Positions 36,551 through 64,000 of a stretch of 64,000 bases of DNA are shown in pieces. Position 1 is the stretch's first letter, and every line of letters starts with the position of its first letter. Below the pieces are notes generated by a model. That model was not told the DNA's origin. It did no database searches and worked only from the letters and a program-made list of their open reading frames with translations. The stretch spans positions 17,433,484-17,497,483 of the forward strand of contig NC_135550.1 of assembly GCF_964340395.1 (NCBI RefSeq), in the 5' to 3' direction. The DNA is from Glandiceps talaboti. Its lineage: Eukaryota; Hemichordata; Enteropneusta; Spengelidae. The position numbers and the translations under genes were made by a program.

Positions 36551-36774
36551 GACTGTCGACAGTCGTTCGTGCCTTTTTTGCTACATTTCGTCTAAATCAA
36601 AGTCGTCGCCTCGCTCCATAGCACTGAATACTAATGCATACTGATAGGAACTGCGATTGCCTCCGGCACTCACTGATCGGTACACGGTTATAGTATTGCT
36701 CCGGATCGGAGCGAGGCAACAACTTTAGTTTTAGATAAACCGTAGCAAAAAGGCACGAACGACTGTCAACAGTC
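36551..36774. mobile_element. MITE with ~75-bp terminal inverted repeats
   Basis: The left arm (TAGACTGTCGACAGTCGTTC, GTGCCTTTTTTGCTAC, GCCTCGCTCC) pairs with the right arm (GGAGCGAGGCAACAAC, GTAGCAAAAAGGCACGAACG, ACTGTCAACAGTCTA) around a centre of about 70 bp. TATATTACA occurs directly outside both ends and is the likely target duplication. Each arm also contains a short inner palindrome. No ORF. Confidence 0.8.
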
Positions 36775-36879
36775 TATATATTACAGTGCAGTCTGGATTA
36801 CTTTGGTGTTTTACATGTGGGACGATGTTTTTTTGCATGAAGATACTTGTTTCAGACTACCAATAAGAGTGACCCCCAC

Positions 36880-36905
36880 CACACACACACACACACACAC
36901 ACACG
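36880..36905. repeat. (CA)n microsatellite
   Basis: Twelve or so CA units, followed by GAGCGCGCGG. Confidence 0.9.
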
Positions 36906-37952
36906 AGCGCGCGGCAGGACCCTTTGCATATTCACATTGCTAAGCAATACTAAAGCATTTGTTTGTTTTTTACACTGTAGTAGGAACAGGCTATTTCAGA
37001 AATGATTACACACTGACTTGATTATTTTACACTTTCCTACTGACATTTAACAAGATTGCTTATCCGTGTTTACATCCCAGCACCTTTCTAATTGTTTATT
37101 TTGTAGCCGAAGTTATCTGATAATGTGTAAGAAATGTCATGTCTCACAAGTGGAACGTCAAGATAATGCCAATATCCTTGTATTAAGTATAACAACCACC
37201 TTTCACTGACTTCATTATACTGGTTTTCTTTTCAGCCCCCCCCCCCCCTCCATGCCTTGTCGTAAAGTTTGTTCATTCCCTTGGTGCATGTTGGATATAC
37301 AATAGCTTACTGTAAATGTCTCTCAGTCCACTAAATTGTATGCATCATCAGATCTAAAAGCCATGTAAAACACTATATAGATAATAAAATTTGGAATGGA
37401 CTCCAATGAGTAAGTTCACACTTATTGTTGAGAAAATATCGAGAAATGCCCATTAAAATAACTTTGAAATAGAGTATGCACTTAAGTCATTTTGTTATTT
37501 TCCATCCTTTTTGGATTCCCTTTGCATGTGCCATTGCTGTTTCGTTGCCGTAGAGGGCGTACTCGAAAGCCAGAGTAAGTCGTAAACGGACAAGACAGTC
37601 TTGTCGATGTCTGTGATCGTATGAACATCATGCATCTAAGAATTTGAACGATAACGCAATTGTTAACGAAACAATATTACGTTTTAATGATTTAAAAAAT
37701 TGTAATCAGTATCAAAGGCAAAAAATGTTCTCAAGGTCTAAGTAAGTGTATAGCTAAAAGTTCTTTTCTTATAAGCTTACTTCGAAACTTCGGGAAAATA
37801 TATCACCATACGATGTACCATATGCATCTGATTCAAGCTGTCCGGCAATCATCAAGTAAGTCCATAGCATGCATAAATGTAGGTGTCCTTTCACTGCATG
37901 TGATTGCGTATACGTTTCGTGACCAGCATCTTTGCCACTCGCCACGTCACCA

Positions 37953-38102
37953 ATGACATGGCCACAACCACACCAGCTACAACAACAGACAACACTCTTG
38001 CCTATCTCCGTTCCCCTCGTCCTTCTTCCCTCCAACGCCATTCTCCTCATCCTCGTTCTCCTCTTCTCCATTCTCTTCATCTCGATCTACAAGTTCTTAT
38101 GA
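37953..38102 (+). CDS. Candidate 49-aa single-pass membrane microprotein ORF
   Basis: The ATG at 37953 opens 49 codons to TGA at 38100-38102. The first 15 residues are Gln/Pro-rich (WPQPHQLQQQ). From about residue 17 the peptide is almost purely hydrophobic (AILLILVLLFSILFISI) and ends Tyr-Lys-Phe-Leu. The third codon position is mostly C. A second ATG five bases downstream, in another frame, has a stronger initiation context (GACATGG) and opens an unrelated Thr/Pro/Ser-rich frame to about 38134. Pyrimidine-rich sequence can generate hydrophobic frames by chance, so this is only a candidate. Confidence 0.2.
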   Translation: MTWPQPHQLQQQTTLLPISVPLVLLPSNAILLILVLLFSILFISIYKFL

Positions 38103-38867
38103 TAATTGTTTTCATGTATGCGCTGCAAACATAGTTTACTTGCCTGTAAAACTTAAGTGATTTATTGGAAATGCCGGTTAAATCTTTAGAATACAGATAC
38201 AATCTTAGAGGTTGACGACGACTCAGCTGCAGCTTACAGTATTGAAAGTTTGAAAATTTCTGATTCAGAAACGAACATGAAAATCATTTTAGTAAATACG
38301 GTATACTTCGACGATTTAGCAGACGAAAGTTTTTCCATGTTTACGACAAACTTTTCAGTATTCAGATTTGTTATTAGTATGCACGATAGTCAGTTGATTT
38401 CAGTAACAATATCAAATTACAAGAATATCAATGTCGCACTGTTTAACGAATTGTGACTACATAGTGACGCCACTTTGTTTACATGTTCGATGGCCGTTCG
38501 GTCCTGAACACAACAGACGAACTCCGCAGCGCTGATTGGATAAAAGTTTCTGTCACATGGAAGAGCCAGTACTTACATGTATGTTCGAGGGGGACTAGTT
38601 CCATTTTGCGAGGGACTGTGCGCAAAGTGTACACATATCTCTTGTATTCAGAATAAAGTTTATTGCGACCATTATTATATTAATGCTCAAAGCCTTGTAT
38701 TTGATGCTATATCATTAATAAATAGTAACCAAATGCACGCACTCCACGACTCTAAAGATTCCAGGAGTTCTTTCTCCTCTAGAGTCGTCGATTACAATGC
38801 CATTCAATTTGAATTGACACGAGTATGGGGGTACATAGTATGTTCTACGTCCAAGGTAAAGTACCGT

Positions 38868-38869
38868 AT

Positions 38870-38904
<35 letters not shown>

Positions 38905-38927
38905 CCTCCCTCTCTCTCTCCCTCCCT

Positions 38928-38962
<35 letters not shown>
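38868..38962. repeat. C-run and (CT)n pyrimidine tract
   Basis: A run of nine or ten C followed by interrupted CT/CCCT repeats. The ORFs over it (Ser-Leu and Arg-Glu repeats) are artefacts. Confidence 0.95.
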
Positions 38963-38963
<1 letters not shown>

Positions 38964-39059
38964 CTTTTCCCTAAAACATTACCCTGTTCACACCGCCGCT
39001 GCCCCCCATGTAACACGTGAGAGATAAGAATGCTTTCCTTCGTCAGTGGAAATACTAGT

Positions 39060-40750
39060 ACCATAATATTGACTTTAATTAAAAACCACCAGCGTTTTTG
39101 TGTACATTAATGATAGCACTATTCAACCTTTGATCCATTTATACATAAAACTAACTTCTCAATCTAACCAATACGATTCGGTAAACGGTTTAATTAACGA
39201 AATGCAGACCCAGTTTTCAACTAAGATGCAAATAGTTTGACCAAGTTTCAACTCCTTTGCTTTGGAAGTTGTTCTCATTTAGAAAACCTAAATAGGGCTC
39301 ATATATCGAAAGTATTACTACAACACATCACAAACTAGGGGCCTACACTTCCTATTTACAATGCAAGAATAGAGACCCTGCATTATATAAGTACATTATT
39401 AAATTAATCAATCAATACAGATGCATAATCGCGCGCGATGTCCTTCGAGATCTTACCTTGAGAATTTCGAATCACACGCGTGTCTAGATGCCGAGGAGAC
39501 CTTGTACACATTCGTCACGTGTTTAGCATGTCATGTTCTCGCAACACAAGCCTGCACCATCATGATGTGGGAATCCAAAAAAGTAATAACAGACCACACA
39601 CTAACAAAACAACAAGAATCACACTCTAGACATATTATTTATTACTTCAATTTGATTTAAATAACAGTCCCTGTACAAACTGAAGATTTTCTCTCCGTTA
39701 TATTACAAGATCTCTATAGGTAGCACCGAGACAAATATCTCAGAAATTGTCTACAACTTCTTCTCATTGTTACCCACAATATAAATAGGAAAAGGAAAAT
39801 AAAACAAAACTGAAAAAAAAAATAAACAGGTTTGTCTGGACTCTACACTATGTAAATAATAATAATGAAAAATGATAATAATCATAATGATAGCAGTTTC
39901 ACTCTTCATAGGATTCTTTTTCATATATCAATTCTTAGTTATAGTAATTTATTTAATACAAAGTTATATTAACACACAAGATTCTACTCAATAACACTGT
40001 AAATTGAATTGCATAAAAAGCTCTGCTGAATGAAATAAACGGAGTACGACAACTATTATACTTTTAAAAGCTGTATCCATTCGTATTTACACGCAGTTCT
40101 CTCTCTATATACAAATACTTCAAAACAAATGACAAATTGTTTGAAACCTATATTTACACTTCTATTGCTTTTTTTCTGTAAGCTATTGCGAAAAAAAAGT
40201 CATACAATTTATTTGTACTTTCTTTATCCTCAGCTCAGACTGCATCAAAATTAAGCACATGTGCTATTCGTGAACCGTAATGAAAACGTTTCACCATGCC
40301 AACAGAGATGTCTCGAAGTCAGCCGCTAACTTTGACGTTGAGGGCGTCATTAATTCGTCATCCACTGTGATTAGTTTTCGCCGTCTAATACCTTTCAGTA
40401 AGTTAGATATATCAAATCTTAATGAGAAGTATAAATTTTTTTTTAAAGAACACAATTCAACGAATTATGCATTCGCTATCGTGAATAAACATATTTTAAG
40501 TGTTTCCCAAATTCACACACAAATAGTATTTTTATTTTGTTTTCGATTTCTTCGTTCAAATATAATTATGCATTTTTGTAAAGCAACCGTGATCGTTATT
40601 TCTAAATAAAAGAAAGGGAGAATAACAATAACAAGAATAATATAAAAATCGAAGGGGGAAATAATTGGTAGACGATTTACTTTCAAGAAGGGACAAACTT
40701 GTAAAGATAAAAATCTGCATGTTTAAATAAGTAAATATTGGACAAGATAA
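39060..40750. other. Intergenic, 3' flank of the actin-chimera gene
   Basis: No gene seen. On - the region downstream of the TAA at 40754 contains AAAATAAAAATAC at about 40530-40545, a possible polyadenylation signal about 220 nt after the stop. Confidence 0.4.
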
Positions 40751-40753
40751 AAT

Positions 40754-59028
<18,275 letters not shown>

Positions 59029-60340
59029 GTTGACGACAACCCTAGCAATGAGATGTTGCCATAGGAAGGGACACACCAAAGAATCGAGTATATGTTGCAG
59101 CAAAACTCGAAACCGTCGGTTTGAACATACGCCTGACAAACGATATGGTATGGCTATTTTTAGACTGGTCAGTTTTTCATTATTGACAAGTAATTGCCTG
59201 TTTCTATCTACGGGACTGGCCCACGATTACAGAACTGACCAATCAGCTGTCGATACTCCGAGTTCACAGTGTCTGAAATCACGCCTCTCTCTACGTACGA
59301 GTTTATTTTCGACTGAAGGACCACATTCCTTCATAACTTGTTTTCACTGACGTCATATCCGTCTGGTATCTGTGGCAGTCAGTGACCCTATTCTTTGCTA
59401 GCTTGGTGATGGTTTTTCGGGCAGTGTTACAATCATATGAAGTGTGTAAAACACTCAGCCTGGGTCACCACTATCATAGCAACGCACACATGATATATGT
59501 AACAGAGTGTACATAAAAATTAGAACACAGACACTCCAAGGAGAAAGAAATGTCCTGTAGAGAGATACCTACATTGCGCATGTGCACAAGCATATCGTAT
59601 TTAACGTCCAGACTTAATATGGCATATGACAACCTCTTGCAAACAGTAATTGACAGTACAAAGGTTTTGTGTGTCAGGTCAGTTCGTCACAGCTGGCATT
59701 TGAAGTTAACATTTTCTAGAGATACGGGCACATTTGCTCACATTGTTTCAAGTGACCAGCAGACTACGTACGTAAACTATAAAAAACAAGGTACAAGGTT
59801 TCACCCCCGGGGTTTCACGATGTTACACAAAGATGGATGATGACCGATGTTGGAGTACAACTTTTTGCCCTCACTCGACATCTCGGCTTGGTAGTCTTTG
59901 TCCGATGCCTTCTTTACATCTCAATTTATACAAATAAAGAACGGAAAAGTTTGTTCCCATCATTTCTGTATTTCGACACCTAAGGAGTTAATATACATTG
60001 TCATGGGATATTTACTTTCAAAATATTTTAGAATTATTGATGCAAGAAACGTGATTTTATCCAGTTAAATATTAGCTCAAAGCAATCGATATCTGTTAAC
60101 ATAATGAAGACTATGTACCGTGACCCGGTATGAACTCGGTTCAATTTACAGACTAGAGATAAATCAGAGGTGTAAAGAAACAATAAACGAATGTTAAACG
60201 TAACATAATCACTGACTACAAGGAAATAATAGGGTGTAAAATAGAAGTTAAGTTGCCGTGAATAGAATCAGAAATAAATCAACATTAAACTGAATTAGAA
60301 ATATAGGGTTGTCTTCGTACAACTACTCCAGCATCCGCCT
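59029..60340. other. Upstream region of the actin-chimera gene
   Basis: Presumed 5' UTR and promoter of the - strand gene. TGACGTCA occurs at about 59348-59355 (a perfect CRE palindrome), some 320 bp upstream of the chosen ATG. No TATA box was assigned with confidence. Confidence 0.35.
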
Positions 60341-60353
60341 CCCCATCTATATG

Positions 60354-60355
60354 CC

Positions 60356-60443
<88 letters not shown>

Positions 60444-60539
60444 CATGCTATATATACATAATATACATATTAATTTGATATATAATATATATATATATAT
60501 ATATAGATAGATAGATATATAGATATATATAGATATATT

Positions 60540-60578
<39 letters not shown>
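60354..60578. repeat. (GTCT)n, (TA)n and (CA)n microsatellites
   Basis: About 88 bp of GTCT, then a TA/GATA block at about 60480-60540, then about 36 bp of CA. Non-coding. Confidence 0.97.
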
Positions 60579-60614
60579 GTGACACACATCACTACAAAGT
60601 ACTTACAAATAGGG

Positions 60615-60720
60615 GGCCAGAGGAATAGGGGTGTCATATTTACAAATTGGTTCCGAGGGGAGGGTCAAAATGTAGCAAATAGAATAAGAGGAGGGTCACA
60701 TTTCATCTTGACTCATTCTA
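60615..60720 (+). repeat. Dispersed G-rich repeat fragment
   Basis: TTTACAAATTGGTTCCGAGG followed by GGAGGGTCAAAATGTAGC and GAGGAGGGTCAC. The same TTTACAAATTGGTTCTCGGG recurs at about 63796-63816, and related G-run/GGTCA fragments lie at about 61410-61500 and 62410-62460, so this is a short dispersed family. Confidence 0.6.
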
Positions 60721-61089
60721 TTATCTAACTAGCATTATTGTTGTAGTTTTGGCATCCAACTTCTATTCGCCCACCGGTTCCACATCCCATTGATACGACA
60801 TCCCACCACTGCAGAGTAAAATCAAAACATATCATCGCTATTGGCAACCAGGCAGTGAAACTTTTGTTAGTTAGTGTGAGGAGAGGAGTAGGTCTCACAG
60901 ACATAGGAGTGAAGGGGAAACTGTGACGACAAGATGTTATGAGTAATGTGGTGGAGTGGGGATGTTGACCTAAGTCCCGACAATGTCAATTGCAATGATA
61001 TCAGGAGTATGCCCATCTAGTCTTTGGGATTTCTGGCCTTCAGTTCCGCCAATTACATCCAAACACAAAAATTACACGTAAGGGAGCCT

Positions 61090-61325
61090 TCAGTATACAA
61101 ACCTTTACAGTCACTAGTAAGCGTATAGGATTAAAGCATTCACATTGCAATTACAACCTCTATCCTACCAGGTCCCCAGTTATACAGCTGGGTTGACTTA
61201 AGCACAATCGTGGTTCAAATCTTGCCGAAGGACTTTAAACATTCAGGAACAAATGGCAGCAACAGGGCTTAAACCTGCAACCTGCTGCAGATTACAAATC
61301 GGCCACTCTAACCATTCGGCGGCCA
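61090..61325 (-). mobile_element. tRNA-derived SINE with conserved-type body
   Basis: Read on -, GGCCGCCGAATGGTTAGAGT begins near 61325 (box A-like TGGTTAGAGTGG). GGTTGCAGGTTTAAGCCC follows at about 61282-61265 (box B-like). The body has AAGTCCTTCGGCAAG, GAACCACGATTGTG and AACCCAGCTGTATAACTGGG. The last segment resembles a central domain shared by several metazoan SINE families; I cannot name the family with certainty. It differs in sequence from the SINE at 6.3-6.5 kb. Confidence 0.7.
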
Positions 61326-61559
61326 TCAAAACTCGGATCTTGGTTCTTGGATTCATTTCCCTGTTTAAGCATGACATCATTTTAATCCATGGTTTTTAAA
61401 CGTTTGAACGGGGGGGGGTCATGTTTTAGAGAAAGGAAATTGAAGGAGGATCCCTTTTTAGTAAACGGAATCTGAGGATAGTTACATTTTGCACAACATG
61501 CCTGGCTTGATTTGTCCAAGCTCCAGCCCCAGCCCCACCCCCTTCCCTTGTAATTACTG

Positions 61560-63760
61560 CAGGCTCTCGTAACGTAGCTTTACATGTATAAATAGACATT
61601 ACACTTTTGATATCGTGTTATTGTCGTTTCGAAAGTCATTGTAATAACAATTTTATCAAATATTTTCAATTACTATTTGTTAGATTCTAGGAATTTTCCA
61701 ATATAAAAATATTAGTTTGACCGAGTCTCTTGTCTTTAACATTCTATAAACAGATGTACTTTATTGGAGAACTATGGAATGCGGCGTAACGGAATACTAT
61801 TTTTGAAAAACCTTAAACAAAACCAAGACGTGTATATATTACTTGTATATATTTCTGCTGAAACTATAGTTTCAAATTTTAGTCTGTCATCTTTTATGAA
61901 AAAAAAATTGAAATAGTAAGAAACGTTGAATTTGGGATAAAACTGCTATGCGTGGCGTGGATGCACAGTTTAATATACATGGATGTACACACACCGAAAA
62001 TGTCCCGAGATTAACCTTTCAATCGTCTCATTATCCTAGTTCCTCTTGGGAATGGTGGCAACGGATCAAAGATTATTTGAACTCCACGTTAGACGTCACC
62101 GAGCTAAACCAACGTATTTTTCTTTACAGAAGTGCCAGCATCAAACATATCAAGAGAAATCGACTTCTCTTTGCAAGACAAAGTCATCTCATTATCAGAT
62201 AAAGGCCACTTCCTTAACAGTTTCTTCTACTCAAAGTATATATTCGTTATTGCTGAGAATGCATATGCCGTACGGCATAGCACTTCTGCGATATTGCCAG
62301 ACTAAATTTCGTGTTTTATTAACGCAGAGTGAGCCTCGGAAATAAAAAATGTACACTTTTGTTTTACTTTGTTTTCAAGAAAACTAAAACCCATTCCCTC
62401 TTAAAATCAGGTGGGGGGGGGGGGGTCACCGTACAATTTTTTTAAATAGAGGTCAAAATGAAATTAAACTGTAGTCATTTTAGAATCCAATATGGTCGCC
62501 GAATACTTGTGTCCAAGGTGCGTTCTACCTTTAATTACAGAAAGTATAACATTGTACTCTTTTCCAGGATAGTAACTATGTCAGACTATATCATGTCCCA
62601 TTTGTATATTGATGAAGCAAATCTATGTCAGATCTTAGCAATTACATTATGCTGAAGCAGCTTTGGCCAAGCGCTTTCCAAGTTCCGTCTTGGTGACTTG
62701 CACTGGTTTTCTTTTTTAGAAGTACGTGACGTGAATAGACCAATGAACGAACGAAAGAAGGGGCTCATTAATCTTGCGATGAGGCTCCGAGGGGTGTCTG
62801 CCTCTCATTAACATTTAGCCAGTTCACAAATAGGCATACCAAAGGGAATTGCATGGAGGAAAAATAAATCTAGGTATTGGTAAATTGCCAAGAACACTTA
62901 CGTTAGAACATTCCATTGTACCACGAGCGCTTGATACTGTTGGTGAAATTATAAATCATAAGAGGATGAACTTATGCAACATTTCTTTTGAAAAGGGCAA
63001 AGTCTGCACACATATCATACTTTCTTGATTGAGATTTATGAATATCACAAATATTACACATTATTTTTATACTCCCAAGGAGGTTTGAATACAATTCGTG
63101 ATAGGTGTTATTTCATCTGTCGACCAGCTGAGCAGGGACACTTCTTGCGGTCGAACTGTGCGGCGTCCTGAAGATGTAGAATTACGGAAGAGCCTGCTGT
63201 GAAATCAACCGGGTGGCCGAACACACCTACTCAGCAAACGGTTGGCTGATGATATACACCGCGTGCACAGTATGTTCTGTTTGGCTTAACTTACCCTATA
63301 TCATGTGTATATATCGGTTATGTAAAGATAAAAACAGACTAGCGTCAGAGGTTTCAATTTATTTATATAAAAAAAGGTCATGTTATCCATACCTTGATAA
63401 ACTGATCGATCATCAATTTGTAGAAACTCTAAATGTACATATGTATAGACGTACATTTGTATTAAAATGTTCGGTTTATGTTTACTCAGCTATGATGTCA
63501 TGTGATTTATTTACGTCATCGTGTAAGATCAACACAACACATTGTCAATCACAGAATCATAAACCTGGGTATTTTTTTTCCTTTATAGAATTATAGGATG
63601 CGAACGGGAATCAATATAGTAGTATTATTGTGTAGTTATGATGTTCACAAATGCCCTTCATTGTATGTTTTTTTTGTTTTTTTTTTAATGTTACGTGCGG
63701 AATACGTAGACTGCACTTAGGAAACAAAGTCCTTCAGGGCGTCTTCAGTAATTTCAATGA
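61560..63760. other. Intergenic, no gene seen
   Basis: The open frames at 61948-62345 and 63213-63596 show no domain, no shared splice logic and no recognisable family. A G-run repeat fragment is present at about 62410. Confidence 0.45.
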
Positions 63761-63815
63761 GAGAGGGTGGGGAATGGGAGAGGGGGTTCACTTTTTACAA
63801 ATTGGTTCTCGGGGA

Positions 63816-63926
<111 letters not shown>

Positions 63927-64000
63927 TCAGTGGTCGATATTATCCACAAGTAGTATGGTAATGGGTGAAAATCGTAAATGTACATTGAGGACGCTGATTT

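Noticed and set aside
59029-59139. Extension of actin-chimera exon 1 to a 5' start at 59139
   Set aside because: The codon there is TTG, not ATG; the first in-frame ATG is at 59026-59028. Exonic extension from an upstream spliced exon stays possible.
63213-63596. 127-aa + strand ORF near the right end
   Set aside because: Cys/Tyr-rich but without domain, signal peptide or splice support.

Overview
The window is animal nuclear DNA, AT-rich and dense in microsatellites, minisatellites and small non-autonomous transposons. Genes are split by introns with GT/AG junctions. Gene content (iodotyrosine deiodinase, a PP1-inhibitor of the PPP1R14/CPI-17 family, LRP11) points to a bilaterian. Compact genes plus tRNA-derived SINEs and MITEs suggest a marine invertebrate (for example an invertebrate deuterostome or a lophotrochozoan), but I cannot fix the phylum.

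Layout. (1) 1-3.6 kb: the 3' end of an IYD gene on +, in two coding exons, with a roughly 32-bp minisatellite in its last intron. (2) 4-15.6 kb: mostly repeats, plus at least two convincing + strand exons of an unrecognised small gene ending at 15586. (3) 15.7-24.9 kb: a complete three-exon PPP1R14-family gene on -, whose introns carry satellites and a hAT-like MITE. (4) 24.9-25.6 kb: a 680-bp head-to-head promoter region. (5) 25.6-31.8 kb: a complete five-exon LRP11 gene on + (681 aa; all introns phase 1; total length divides by three). (6) 31.8-40.7 kb: intergenic, with inverted-repeat elements and one candidate 49-codon membrane microprotein ORF. (7) 40.75-59.0 kb: a nine-exon - strand gene with a predicted product of about 1,519 aa. 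It has an N-terminal hydrophobic anchor, about 1,000 residues of acidic low-complexity sequence, and a complete but divergent actin domain at the C-terminus. (8) 59.2-64 kb: intergenic, with a SINE and microsatellites.

The most unusual item is the actin chimera in (7). Its ATP-site residues equivalent to actin D154, D157 and H161 are S, S and E, while D11, K18 and Q137 are kept. That pattern suggests a non-hydrolysing, membrane-tethered actin-fold protein. Its disordered arm carries four copies of an (A)-K/R-S-R-F-L motif. Second in interest is linkage: IYD, PPP1R14C and LRP11 are also neighbours on human 6q25.1 (from general knowledge), so this appears to be an old bilaterian linkage block in which the head-to-head LRP11/PPP1R14 arrangement has also been kept.

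All exon models were built by eye from splice motifs, reading frame and family similarity. No alignment, search or RNA evidence was available.
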